From Brachybacterium sacelli (GTDB lineage Bacteria > Actinomycetota > Actinomycetes > Actinomycetales > Dermabacteraceae): DNA of 64,000 nt. The notes under the pieces were generated by a model. The model was not told the DNA's origin. It saw only the letters and a list, made by a program, of their open reading frames with translations, and did not search any database. The DNA is taken from contig NZ_JAGIOD010000002.1 of the NCBI RefSeq assembly GCF_017876545.1, positions 1,302,001 through 1,366,000 of the forward strand, read 5' to 3'. Of this stretch, positions 52,613-61,369 are shown one piece after another (position 1 is the first letter of the stretch; every line of letters starts with the position of its first letter). The translations under genes were made by a program, and so were the position numbers.

Positions 52613-54406
52613 ATGACGCTGCGCGCCAGCACGCACGACGGCACCCACCCCCAGCCCACGATGATGCGCGAGGCCTGGTCCTCGCTCGACGGCAGCTGGG
52701 GCTTCGCCCATGACGACGCCGGCGTGGGCCTGGCCGAGCGCTGGTACGAGCCCGCCCGTTCCGAGCGCTTCGACCGCACCATCACCGTGCCTTTCGTCCC
52801 CGAGTCCGAGGCCTCCGGGATCCACGACACCGGCTTCCACCCGGTTCTCTGGTACCGCCGCGTGATCACCGCGGCACCGGAGGCGGGACGGCGGATCCTG
52901 CTGCACCTCGGCGCCGTCGATCACGAGGCCCACGTCTGGGTCGACGGGCGCCTGGCCGGCCACCACCTCGGCGGCCAGACCGCCTTCACCTGCGACCTCA
53001 CCGATCTGCTGGACGAGGGCCAGGAGCACGTGGTGGTGGTGCGCGCCTTCGACGACCCGCACGACGTGGAGCTGCCGCGCGGCAAGCAGGATTGGCGCGA
53101 GGAGCCGCACGGCATCTGGTACCACCGCTCCACCGGCATCTGGCGCAGCGTGTGGCTCGAGACCGTCTCCGAGCAGCATCTCACCGGTTTCCACGGCGAC
53201 TTCGACATGCCGCGCGCCCGCATCGACGTGAGCCTGCGCCTGGCCCGTCGACCGCAGCCCGGCACCACCGTGCGCATCGCACTCGCGGCGGGGGAGCGGA
53301 GCCTCGGCGCCGTCGAGGTCGCCGCCCATGATCCACGCGTGCAGACCACGGTCGACGTGCCTGCCGTGCGCAACACCCAGGACCGCGATGGGCTGCTGTG
53401 GAGCCCCGAACACCCCCACCTCGTCGACGTCACGCTGCAGGTGCTGCTGGACGGCGAGGTGATCGATACCGCGGCGAGCTACCTCGGTCTGCGCACCACC
53501 GGCATCGACCGCGGCCGGTTCCTGCTCAACGGGGAGCCGTACTTCGTGCGCTCCGTGCTCGAGCAGGGCTACTGGCCCACCTCCCAGCTCACCGCGCCCA
53601 CCCTCGAGGCGTACCGGCAGGAGGTCGAGCTGATCAAGGAGCTCGGCTTCACCGCCGCCCGCGTCCACCAGAAGGTCGAGGACCCCCGCTTCCTGTTCTG
53701 GGCCGACCGGCTCGGTCTGCTGATCTGGGGCGAGACCGCCAACGCCTACTCCTACTCCCCGCGGGCGGTCGCCGCGATCGCCGCGGAGTGGACCGAGATC
53801 GTCGAGCAGGTGCGCGTCCACCCCTCGGTGGTCACCTGGGTGCCCGTGAACGAGTCCTGGGGTGTCCGCGACCTCGCCGACCACGCCCCGCAGCGCGAGC
53901 TCACGATCGCCCTGACCGCGCTGACCAGGGCGCTGGATGCGACCCGCCCCGTGGTCTCCAACGACGGCTACGAGCTGACCGGCGGCGACGTCATCGCGCT
54001 GCACGACTACACCACCGATGCCGCCGTCCTCGCGCGCCGCTACGCCGACGAGGACGCGGTGGCGGAGGTCCTCGCCGGTCGTGGTCCGCAGGGACGACGC
54101 CCCATCGACGACGCCGCCGTCGCTCTCGCCGACGGCGCCCCGGTGATGATCACCGAGTTCGGTGGCATCGCCTACGCCGCCGAGGGCACCTGGGGCTACG
54201 CGACCGTGACCACCCCCGTGGAGTTCGAGGAGAAGGTCGCCTCCCTGTTCGCGGCGCTGAACGCGGGCCCTGTGCTCGCCGGGCACTGCTACACCCAGCT
54301 GACAGACACCCTCCAGGAGGCCAACGGCCTGGCCGACGCGGACCGTCGGCCCAAGCTCGACCCCGCGGTGATCCGGGCGTTCGTGACGGGGCGCCCGCGG
54401 AGCTGA
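52613..54406 (+). CDS. GH2 family glycosidase (beta-galactosidase/beta-glucuronidase type)
   Basis: The 597-residue enzyme has the GH2 jelly-roll N-terminal domain (HPVLWYRRVIT), an immunoglobulin-like domain and a TIM barrel with acid/base Glu414 in VPVNESWG and nucleophile Glu515 in ITEFGG. It carries out retaining hydrolysis of beta-linked hexose or glucuronide; the substrate remains unknown. The ATG at 52613 is chosen because AGGAGCG (52601-52607) is at a good distance; earlier in-frame codons lack such a site. It follows helR by 83 bases. Confidence 0.9.
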   Translation: MTLRASTHDGTHPQPTMMREAWSSLDGSWGFAHDDAGVGLAERWYEPARSERFDRTITVPFVPESEASGIHDTGFHPVLWYRRVITAAPEAGRRILLHLGAVDHEAHVWVDGRLAGHHLGGQTAFTCDLTDLLDEGQEHVVVVRAFDDPHDVELPRGKQDWREEPHGIWYHRSTGIWRSVWLETVSEQHLTGFHGDFDMPRARIDVSLRLARRPQPGTTVRIALAAGERSLGAVEVAAHDPRVQTTVDVPAVRNTQDRDGLLWSPEHPHLVDVTLQVLLDGEVIDTAASYLGLRTTGIDRGRFLLNGEPYFVRSVLEQGYWPTSQLTAPTLEAYRQEVELIKELGFTAARVHQKVEDPRFLFWADRLGLLIWGETANAYSYSPRAVAAIAAEWTEIVEQVRVHPSVVTWVPVNESWGVRDLADHAPQRELTIALTALTRALDATRPVVSNDGYELTGGDVIALHDYTTDAAVLARRYADEDAVAEVLAGRGPQGRRPIDDAAVALADGAPVMITEFGGIAYAAEGTWGYATVTTPVEFEEKVASLFAALNAGPVLAGHCYTQLTDTLQEANGLADADRRPKLDPAVIRAFVTGRPRS

Positions 54407-54428
54407 GCGGGCGTCGGTGCCACCGTCC

Positions 54429-55265
54429 TCACCGTGCGGTGAACTCCGCGGCGACGGCGACCACGTCGGTCGAGAACGTTCCCTGGGTGACGGCGGTGGC
54501 CCCGCCGTCCACCGGGATCACCGTGCCGGTGACGTACCCGGACAGGTCGCTCGCGAGGAACGTGGCGACCTTCGCGACGTCGTCGGCGGTTCCGGTGCGC
54601 CCGATCGGCTGGGTGCCGCCCAGGCGCTCGGCGAGGAAGTCCGCGAACTCCTCGGCCTGCTCGACCGGGACGCCGAAGCTGCGTGCCATGATCGGAGTCG
54701 TGATGATGCCGGGAGCGATGGCGTTCGAGCGGATCCGTGCATCGCCGAACTCTGCGACCGCCTGACGGACGACACCGATCACCGCGTGCTTGGCGGCCGT
54801 GTACCCGAGGGCGGACCAGCCGCCCTGGGTACCAGCGGCGCTCGCGGTGGACAGGATCGAACCGCCGGTCCCCTGAGCCGTGAATTGGCGCCCGGCGTGC
54901 TTGTGGCCCAGCACCACGGAGCGGGTGAGCAGGGCGACCGTCTTGTCGAAGCCTTCGGAGTCGACCTCCAGGAGCGGCGACGGGTCACCCTGGGCGCCCG
55001 CGTTGTTGTACATGACGTCGAGTTTTCCGAAGTGGTCCACCGTCGCGGCGACGAGTGCCTCGATCGCGGGCTCGTCGGTGACGTCGGCGTGGACGTAGAG
55101 CGCGGCGTCGCCGAGACGTTCGGCGACCGCCTCTCCGCGGTCGTCCTGGATGTCGCCGATGACGACCTTCGCACCCTCCGCGATGAACCGTTCCACCGTG
55201 GCGAGACCGATGCCGCTGGTCCCGCCGGTGACGATCGCGACCTTGTCCGTGAGCAGGTCAGACAT
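54429..55265 (-). CDS. Short-chain dehydrogenase/reductase (SDR)
   Basis: The 278-residue protein is a classical SDR: nucleotide turn VTGGTSGIGLATVE, NNAGA motif (YNNAGAQGD), and catalytic Tyr and Lys in YTAAKHAV, with the end SGYVTGTVIPVDGGATAV. NAD(P)-dependent alcohol/ketone oxidoreductase of unknown substrate. It lies 78 bases after the TetR gene (same strand), so the two probably form an operon in which the regulator responds to the enzyme's substrate. Confidence 0.92.
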   Translation of the reverse strand: MSDLLTDKVAIVTGGTSGIGLATVERFIAEGAKVVIGDIQDDRGEAVAERLGDAALYVHADVTDEPAIEALVAATVDHFGKLDVMYNNAGAQGDPSPLLEVDSEGFDKTVALLTRSVVLGHKHAGRQFTAQGTGGSILSTASAAGTQGGWSALGYTAAKHAVIGVVRQAVAEFGDARIRSNAIAPGIITTPIMARSFGVPVEQAEEFADFLAERLGGTQPIGRTGTADDVAKVATFLASDLSGYVTGTVIPVDGGATAVTQGTFSTDVVAVAAEFTAR

Positions 55266-55343
55266 GCTGTGACTCCTTCATCGTCGGCCGGCCCGCTGCT
55301 GTGGCCGTCGAACCGCCGGGCCGGGAGCGGTCGACGGCACTCC

Positions 55344-55922
55344 TCACACCGATCGATCCTGGTCCGGGACGAGTCCGAAACCGGCCAGCAGATCCATGAA
55401 GTGCTCCACGAGGTCGACTCCCTCCGTGACCATGCATTCGAGGGCGATGCGGGTCGAGCTCGCGACCGCGGCCGACGCCGTCCGGGCACGCAGGGAGGTG
55501 TCGGGGATCCCGAGCCGCGGTGCGAGCACGGGGGTGAGGGTCCGTTCACCGTCGTGCACCGTGCGCAGGAACAGCGACCACATTTCGGCATCGGCCAAGA
55601 CGAGGGGAAACAGTGCGCGGGTGCGCTCAGCGTGTTCGCCGTCGAACATGGCGCGGAACGCGTCCTCGAGGATCTCGGCGAGCGTCGCGTCCGGAGATGC
55701 CGCGGTGATCGACATGGTGAACGTCCGGGTGGACCAGTCGAAGATCGGGCCGATGCTGTCGGCCTTGACCGGGAAGTACCGATAGAAGGTGCGCTGCGGG
55801 AGCGCGATCTCTTCGCAGATCTGCGAGACGGTCAAGGCAGTCGTGCCCCGAGAGATGTAGAGCGCGCTGCACGCTTCGGCCGCCCTGAGCCGAGCAGACT
55901 CTGTCCGTGACACCGTTGCCAT
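55344..55922 (-). CDS. TetR-family transcriptional regulator
   Basis: The 192-residue protein has a TetR helix-turn-helix at residues about 11-55 (AAEACSALYISRGTTALTVSQICEEIALPQRTFYRYF) and a divergent ligand domain. A perfect palindrome, 55942-55958, lies 20 bases upstream of its start and is the likely operator for TetR plus the downstream SDR gene. Confidence 0.92.
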   Translation of the reverse strand: MATVSRTESARLRAAEACSALYISRGTTALTVSQICEEIALPQRTFYRYFPVKADSIGPIFDWSTRTFTMSITAASPDATLAEILEDAFRAMFDGEHAERTRALFPLVLADAEMWSLFLRTVHDGERTLTPVLAPRLGIPDTSLRARTASAAVASSTRIALECMVTEGVDLVEHFMDLLAGFGLVPDQDRSV

Positions 55923-55941
55923 GAGGCGACCCTACGCCCGA

Positions 55942-55958
55942 ATGGCAGTTACTGCCAT
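55942..55958 (-). promoter_or_regulatory. TetR operator candidate
   Basis: ATGGCAGTTACTGCCAT is a perfect inverted repeat with eight-base arms around one T. It is the kind of site a TetR repressor dimer binds. It lies 20 bases upstream of the TetR start and 39 bases from the POT gene hairpin. Confidence 0.75.
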
Positions 55959-55980
55959 GGTGGAATCCGATAGGGGAGAG

Positions 55981-56024
55981 CGCAGGAGCCGCCCCACCGT
56001 GGTGACGGTGGGGCGGCTCCTGCG
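55981..56024 (-). terminator. Perfect 20-pair hairpin after the POT transporter gene
   Basis: Arms of 20 bases (55981-56000 and 56005-56024) are perfectly complementary around a GGTG loop. It lies 18 bases downstream of the minus-strand POT gene stop at 56042 and so terminates it. Confidence 0.85.
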
Positions 56025-56041
56025 CGTCGGCCGTGAGGCGG

Positions 56042-57568
56042 TCAGCGGACGCCGCGCATGCCCTTCTCGACGGGCTTCGAGATGGCGAGCATGAGCAGAC
56101 CGATCACGATCGTCACGGCGCCGAGGGCGCCGAAGTACGCCCCCTCCGTCTCCGCGGAGTAGAACCCTGCCAGAGCTCCGGACAGCGAGGTGCCCAGGGC
56201 GACCGACAGGTAGTACAGCGCCATCATCAGCACCGGGAAGGCGGACGGGGCCAGCTTGGTGGTGAGCGACAGGCCCACGGGCGAGAGCGAGAGCTCACCG
56301 AGCGTGGCCACCACCATGATCATCGCGACCCACAGCACCGGCACCGCCGCCACGGGGACCATGGGCAGGAACAGCAGGAAGGCCGAGCCCATCAGGATGA
56401 TGCCGAGGGAGAACTTCTTCGGGGTGGTGGGCTGGCGGGAGCCGAGCTTGGTCCACAGGGCGGCGAACAGCGGCGCCAGCACGATGATGAAGAACGGGTT
56501 GAACGACTGCACCCACGGGATCGGCATCTCCCACTCCCCGAGGAAGGGCAGCTGCAGCGCGCGGTCCAGGCGGGTGTCCGAGTACAGCGTGATCACCGTG
56601 AACTGCTGCTGGAACAGGGCGAAGAACGCCGCGGTGCCGAGGAACAGCGGGATGAACGCGACCACCCGGGAGCGCTCGTCGGAGCTGACCTTCTTCGAGA
56701 TCAGTAGCATCGCGAAGATCACGATCGCGCCGATCACGGACAGCGTCACCATGATCGCGGCCAGGTTGCCCGCATGGATGATGCCGGTCAGCACGAGGAT
56801 GATCACGAGCAGGATCGCCGCGAGGGCGATCCCGCCCCAGATCGGGTACATCGCGCGGGGAAGCGGGTCGGGCACCTCGTGCACGGCCGCGGGAAGCTTC
56901 TTGCGGGTGAGGACGTACTGGGTCACACCGATCGCCATGCCCAGGGCGGCGAGGCCGAAGCCGACGTGGAAGCCCCAGGTCTGCTGGGTGAGGCCGGTCA
57001 GCAGCGGTCCGAAGAGACCGCCGATGTTGACGCCCATGTAGTAGATCGAGAACCCGGCGTCGCGGCGCGAGTCCTTCACGTCGTACAGCGCGCCGACCAG
57101 GGTCGCCGAGGTGGCCTTGAGGCCACCCGAGCCGATGCCCACCAGCAGCAGACCGGCGACGAGACCGGGCACGCCCGGCAGCAGGGCCAGGGCGATGTGC
57201 CCCAGCATGATCATCACGGCGCTGCCGAGGAGGGTCCGCTCGGGGCCCAGCAGGCGGTCGGAGACCAGGGCGCCGAGGATCGAGAAGATGTAGACCGACC
57301 CGCCGTAGGCGCCGACGATGCCGGCCGCGACCGTCGGATCGATCCCGAGGCCACCCCGGGTGGTCTCGAAGTACATGTACAGGGCGAGGATGCCCTGCAT
57401 GCCGTAGAAGCTGAACCGCTCCCACAGCTCGACGCTGAACAGGTTCGCCAGCGGTCCGGGCTGGCCCATGAAGGTCTGTCCCGAGGGGTTGTGCTCGTCC
57501 ACGACGGCCGCGTCCGCGGCGACGGTGCCGTCCGGTGCGCTCGGATCTGAGGGGTCTGAAGAATTCAC
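56042..57568 (-). CDS. POT/PTR family proton-dependent oligopeptide transporter
   Basis: The 508-residue protein has about 12-14 helices, the POT signature ELWERFSFYGMQGILALYMYF near residue 50 and the second signature FSIYYMGVNIGGLFGPLLTG. The ExxER-type EVxxERFSFYG helix is the proton-coupling motif. It imports di- and tripeptides. The N-terminal 30 residues are acidic and variable. Expression may follow the DoxX and phytoene-type genes upstream on the same strand. Confidence 0.93.
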   Translation of the reverse strand: MNSSDPSDPSAPDGTVAADAAVVDEHNPSGQTFMGQPGPLANLFSVELWERFSFYGMQGILALYMYFETTRGGLGIDPTVAAGIVGAYGGSVYIFSILGALVSDRLLGPERTLLGSAVMIMLGHIALALLPGVPGLVAGLLLVGIGSGGLKATSATLVGALYDVKDSRRDAGFSIYYMGVNIGGLFGPLLTGLTQQTWGFHVGFGLAALGMAIGVTQYVLTRKKLPAAVHEVPDPLPRAMYPIWGGIALAAILLVIILVLTGIIHAGNLAAIMVTLSVIGAIVIFAMLLISKKVSSDERSRVVAFIPLFLGTAAFFALFQQQFTVITLYSDTRLDRALQLPFLGEWEMPIPWVQSFNPFFIIVLAPLFAALWTKLGSRQPTTPKKFSLGIILMGSAFLLFLPMVPVAAVPVLWVAMIMVVATLGELSLSPVGLSLTTKLAPSAFPVLMMALYYLSVALGTSLSGALAGFYSAETEGAYFGALGAVTIVIGLLMLAISKPVEKGMRGVR

Positions 57569-57658
57569 GGTCGCTCATCCTGCGCCACCTGGTCGGCGCT
57601 CGGCAATCCCCCGCGAGGGGATGTGACGGGTCAGTCGCGCGGGAGAGGTCGGCGAGGT

Positions 57659-58129
57659 TCAGGCGGCGTGGGCGCCTGGGCGTGAGGACTTCGCGCCGGA
57701 GCGACCCCGGGAGCGGGCGCCACGGGCGAGGGCGATACGGCCCGGGCCGACGGCCGCGAGCAGGAGGGCCGCGGCGCCGAGCACGCCGACGAGCTCCCAG
57801 CCGCCGTCGGCGACGAAGAGTCCGCCGCCGAGGTGGACCACGAAGGCGGCGACGGCCATGTCGATCGCGAGCGCGAGACCGGCGACGGCGGTCAGTAGCC
57901 CCAGGATCAGCAGCGCACCACCGATCAGCTCGACGTAGGCGACCACCGGCGCGGCGATCTCGGCGAAGGGGATCCCCATGCCGACGAAGCCCTCGGTGGT
58001 GGCGGCGATCCCGTTCTGGCCGATCTTCTGCCAGCCGTGGGCCATGAAGACGGCCCCGACGACGAGGCGGGCGAGGAGCAGCGCGGGATCGCGCAGCGCC
58101 GCGGGCAGGGCGGTGGTCGCAGACGTCAT
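57659..58129 (-). CDS. DoxX-family membrane protein
   Basis: The 156-residue protein has four hydrophobic segments and the DoxX start ALLLARLVVGAVFMAHGWQKIGQNGI, with GLGLLLLAAVGPGRIAL-like final helix and a basic tail. The family has quinone-related or redox roles that are poorly defined. GAAAGGA (58131-58140 on the minus strand) is a ribosome site. It follows the oxidoreductase gene by 32 bases. Confidence 0.85.
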   Translation of the reverse strand: MTSATTALPAALRDPALLLARLVVGAVFMAHGWQKIGQNGIAATTEGFVGMGIPFAEIAAPVVAYVELIGGALLILGLLTAVAGLALAIDMAVAAFVVHLGGGLFVADGGWELVGVLGAAALLLAAVGPGRIALARGARSRGRSGAKSSRPGAHAA

Positions 58130-58161
58130 GGGGAGTCCTTTCGGGACGAGTCAGGGACCCG

Positions 58162-59679
58162 TCACGATAGTGGAAAACTCAATCGCTCAGGGGTCGGCGC
58201 CAGGTCGGGCATCTCTCGCAGGCCGAACTCGTGACGCAGCACACGACGCGCGGCGTGCCAGCCGCCCATCCCGTGCACGCCGGGCCCCGGAGGTGTCGCC
58301 GCGGAGCAGAGGTACCAGCCCGTATCGGTCAGGCGGTACGGGTCCCAGCGGGCCGTGGGGCGGGCGATCATGTCGTACATCGACACGCGACCCATCGAGA
58401 TCTCGCCGCCCACGAGAGATGGGTTGTGGTGCTCCAGCTCGGCGGCGGGCACGCCGCGGGAGGCCACGACGACGTCGCGGAACCCAGGGGCGAAACGTTC
58501 GATCTGCCGCGTCACCAGTTCCGTCGGATCCGTCGTGTCGCCGGCCGGCACATGCGCGTAGGACCACAGCGGCCGCAGGCCGTCGTGGCGGCGAGAGGGA
58601 TCGGCGACCGAGGGGTCGCTGACCAGGGTGACCGGGTGCTGCGGCACCCGTCCGGCGGCGACGGACGCTTCGGCGGCGGCCATCTGCTCCCGTGTCCCGC
58701 CCAGATGCTGGGTGCCGGCACGGCCCACCTCGGGGTCGCGCCACGGCACGGGGCCGGACAGGACGAAGTCGACCTTGGCCGCGGCGTCCCCGCGCGGGAA
58801 GCGCCGCAGCTGTGCCTCGAGGGAGCGGGGGAGCCGGTTCGCGAGGACGTCCGCTGCTGCCCCGGCCGTGGTGTCCAGCAGGACGGCGCGGGCGGCCGGC
58901 ACGTCGCGCCAGGTGCGGACGCGGTGCCCGGTGATGATCTCGCCTCCGTGGTCCCGGAGATCCGCGACCAGGGCGTCGGCGATCGCCTGGGACCCGCCTT
59001 CGGGGATGGGCCAGCCCACGCCGTGAGCGAGGGCTCCCAGCAGGGTGGAGGTCGCGCTCAGGCCGAGGGAGGGGATGCGGCCGATCGCGTGGGCGGCGAC
59101 CCCGTTGAGCAGGGCGCGGGCGCGGTCGGTGCGGAAGGGCAGGTTCCAGGCCGGCGTCCCTTGGAGGCCGAGCAGTCCACCGAACAGCGGGGCGACCGCC
59201 AGAGTGCGCGGGGTCAGCAGCGCGGGCGCCGCGGAGCGCTTGTCGCCGAGTGCGAGCTCAGCCACCAGGTCCCACTGCCGGGACAGGGTCCCGAGCGTCG
59301 CCCGCCAGGCAGGGCCGTCGACCCCGAGCCCGTCCGCGGTGCGTTCCACATCGTGCCAGGCGATCGCGGCGGGTTCGTTCTCCAGCGGCTGCGCGTAGGA
59401 GGCCTCCGGTGCGATCATCCGCACCCCGCGCGCCTCGAGGCCGAAATCGCGGAAGAAGGGGCTGGCCAGGGCCAGGGGATGCACCGCGGAGCAGAGGTCG
59501 TGGACGATCCCGGGGGCCAGCGAGAGGTCGAGGGTGCGGGCGCCGCCGCCGATGGAGTCCTGGGACTCGAGCACCTGGACGCGCAGACCGGCCCGGGCCA
59601 GGGTGACGGCCGCGGCGAGGCCATTGGGGCCGGAGCCGACGACGACGGCATCGAGTTCCGGGGACGCGGAGGCGCTCAT
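58162..59679 (-). CDS. Phytoene desaturase-like FAD-dependent oxidoreductase
   Basis: The 505-residue protein begins with the dinucleotide-binding [28 protein letters not shown], followed by [11 protein letters not shown], as in the phytoene-dehydrogenase/isomerase superfamily. [17 protein letters not shown] and PTGLGSG-like [19 protein letters not shown] lie near the C-terminus, where FAD-binding is completed. There is no partner carotenoid gene (crtB or crtE) in the window, so a carotenoid role cannot be inferred. It is divergent from the siderophore-interacting protein gene. Confidence 0.85.
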   Translation of the reverse strand: MSASASPELDAVVVGSGPNGLAAAVTLARAGLRVQVLESQDSIGGGARTLDLSLAPGIVHDLCSAVHPLALASPFFRDFGLEARGVRMIAPEASYAQPLENEPAAIAWHDVERTADGLGVDGPAWRATLGTLSRQWDLVAELALGDKRSAAPALLTPRTLAVAPLFGGLLGLQGTPAWNLPFRTDRARALLNGVAAHAIGRIPSLGLSATSTLLGALAHGVGWPIPEGGSQAIADALVADLRDHGGEIITGHRVRTWRDVPAARAVLLDTTAGAAADVLANRLPRSLEAQLRRFPRGDAAAKVDFVLSGPVPWRDPEVGRAGTQHLGGTREQMAAAEASVAAGRVPQHPVTLVSDPSVADPSRRHDGLRPLWSYAHVPAGDTTDPTELVTRQIERFAPGFRDVVVASRGVPAAELEHHNPSLVGGEISMGRVSMYDMIARPTARWDPYRLTDTGWYLCSAATPPGPGVHGMGGWHAARRVLRHEFGLREMPDLAPTPERLSFPLS

Positions 59680-59748
59680 GACCCCAGCCTAGACGGGCGC
59701 GCGCGGTCCGTCCCGCGGTCGACGTATTTACGAAACCCACGTGTCGCG

Positions 59749-59760
59749 TAATCTGGGGGC
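59749..59760 (+). promoter_or_regulatory. -10 like box directly before a leaderless start
   Basis: TAATCT at 59749-59754 lies six bases before the ATG at 59761, with no Shine-Dalgarno between, so the message likely starts at the codon. CGTATTTACG at 59723-59732 is a small palindrome near where a -35 box would be. Confidence 0.5.
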
Positions 59761-60627
59761 ATGGAGTCCACCACCGAAGCGACCGCGCCCACGCCTCCCG
59801 CCGCCCGGAGCCCCCGCGGTCCGAAGCCGCCCCGGAAGCAGGCAGTGCTCGAGGTCCTCGGCAAGACCCGCATCTCGCCCCGCCTGCTGCGCGTGCGCCT
59901 CGGCGGCGAGCAGTACGCCCACCTGAACCGCAACGAGCACAGCGACGCCTACGTGAAGCTGCTGATCGCCGATCCGGCCTCCGGCCTCACGCCGCCCTAC
60001 GACCTCGAGGCTCTGCGTGAGGAGAGCCCCGAGCTGCTGCCCGCGCGCCGCACGTACACCGTGCGCCGCTGGGACGACGAGGCCCGCACCCTCGACCTCG
60101 ATTTCGTGCTGCACGGCCACGGCGCGGACAGCGGCACCGCCGCCGGCTGGGCCGACGAGGCGCTGCCGGGGGACCGTCTCGCCCTGATGGGCGCCGGCGG
60201 TGGATACACCCCGGACCCCTCCACCTCCGCCCACCTGCTGATCGGCGACCACGCCTCCGTGCCGGCGATCGCCGCGTCGCTCGAGTCCATGGACCCCGAC
60301 GCCACGGGACTGGTCCTCCTCCAGCTCGAGCACGAGGAGGACGTGCTCGAGCTCGAGCGCCCTGCCGGCATCGAGCTGCGCTGGGTGTTGGGCGAGCGTG
60401 AGCAGCTGCTGGAGACCGTGTCCTCCCTGGACCTCTCGGCCACCGCGGGCCTGCAGGTGTTCTGCCACGCCGAGCGCGGGCTGACCAAGCAGCTGCGCCG
60501 CGTCCTGGTCACGGAGGCGGGGATTCCCCGCGAGCAGATCTCGATCTCCGCCTACTGGGCGCTGGGCCGCATCGAGGACCAGTTCCAGGCCGAGAAGCGC
60601 GAGCCGATCGGGAAGATCGATGAGTGA
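59761..60627 (+). CDS. Siderophore-interacting protein (FAD-dependent ferric reductase)
   Basis: The 288-residue protein has the SIP-type FAD-binding motif RRTYTVRRWD at about residues 95-104, GHGADSGTAAGWADEALPGD, and the NAD(P)-binding SAYWALGRIEDQ end. It reduces ferric-siderophores in the cytoplasm so that iron is released. It is not adjacent to the importer at 16735-19729 but may act with it. It starts with a leaderless-type ATG. Its stop overlaps the start of the Tag gene (TGATG). Confidence 0.92.
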   Translation: MESTTEATAPTPPAARSPRGPKPPRKQAVLEVLGKTRISPRLLRVRLGGEQYAHLNRNEHSDAYVKLLIADPASGLTPPYDLEALREESPELLPARRTYTVRRWDDEARTLDLDFVLHGHGADSGTAAGWADEALPGDRLALMGAGGGYTPDPSTSAHLLIGDHASVPAIAASLESMDPDATGLVLLQLEHEEDVLELERPAGIELRWVLGEREQLLETVSSLDLSATAGLQVFCHAERGLTKQLRRVLVTEAGIPREQISISAYWALGRIEDQFQAEKREPIGKIDE

Positions 60628-61274
60628 TGAGTGAGGACCTCGTCGTCGGGGAGGACGGGCTGGCCCGGCCCCGCTGGGCCGCCGTCCACGAGGACCTGCG
60701 CAGCTATTACGACACCGAATGGGGCCTGCCCGTGCGCGACGAGCGCGGGGTGTTCGAGCGCCTCGCCCTCGAGGGGTTCCAGTCGGGGCTGTCCTGGGCG
60801 ACGATCCTGAGGCGCCGCGAGGGGTTCCGTCGCGCCTTCGCCGGCTTCGACGTGGACGCCGTCGCCGCCTTCGGCCCCGCCGACGTCGAGCGTCTGCTGG
60901 AGGACGAGGGCATCATCCGCCACCGCGGCAAGATCGAGGCGACGATCTCCAACGCCCGCGCCACCTGCGACCTGCGCACCCGTGACGGCCTCGGCGCGGG
61001 CGGCGAGCTCGGGCCGGGCAGCGACCTCGCCGAGCTGATCTGGTCCTACCGCCCCGAGCGGACCCCGGTCCCCGTCGCCGCCGCCGAGGTGCCCACCACG
61101 AGCACCCAATCGCACGCCCTGGCCAAGGAGCTCAAGCGCCACGGTTTCCGTTTCGTCGGCCCCACCACGATGTTCGCACTGATGGAGGCCCTCGGCCTCG
61201 TCGATACCCACCTCGTCGGCTCCCACCGGCGCGGGACCTCCGGCCTCTGGACGGTCGACGGCGCCATCGCCTGA
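60627..61274 (+). CDS. tag: DNA-3-methyladenine glycosylase I
   Basis: The 215-residue product (from ATG at 60627; a GTG at 60624 is also possible) follows the Tag fold: YDTEWGLPVRDERGVFERLALEGFQSGLSWATIL, the helix-hairpin RHRGKIEATISNARA, and HGFRFVGPTTMFALMEALGLVDTHL. It removes 3-methyladenine from alkylated DNA. The usual zinc snap (Cys near residue 4, His near 17, Cys near the C-terminus) is missing: RPRW replaces CxW, YYD replaces YHD, and Ser/His replaces the last Cys. The stop of the SIP gene overlaps the start. Confidence 0.88.
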   Translation: MSEDLVVGEDGLARPRWAAVHEDLRSYYDTEWGLPVRDERGVFERLALEGFQSGLSWATILRRREGFRRAFAGFDVDAVAAFGPADVERLLEDEGIIRHRGKIEATISNARATCDLRTRDGLGAGGELGPGSDLAELIWSYRPERTPVPVAAAEVPTTSTQSHALAKELKRHGFRFVGPTTMFALMEALGLVDTHLVGSHRRGTSGLWTVDGAIA

Positions 61275-61369
61275 GAGCCACATTCCGTCACAGATCTCGC
61301 CCCGCCCCCTGGCGCCGTCACATCCTGGGTCACGACCACCGCATCGTCGACATCTGCCCAGGAGGCCAC

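Noticed and set aside
61275..61369. Possible riboswitch before the Cys/Met-metabolism enzyme
   Set aside because: No SAM- or cobalamin-riboswitch conserved core could be recognised in these 95 bases.
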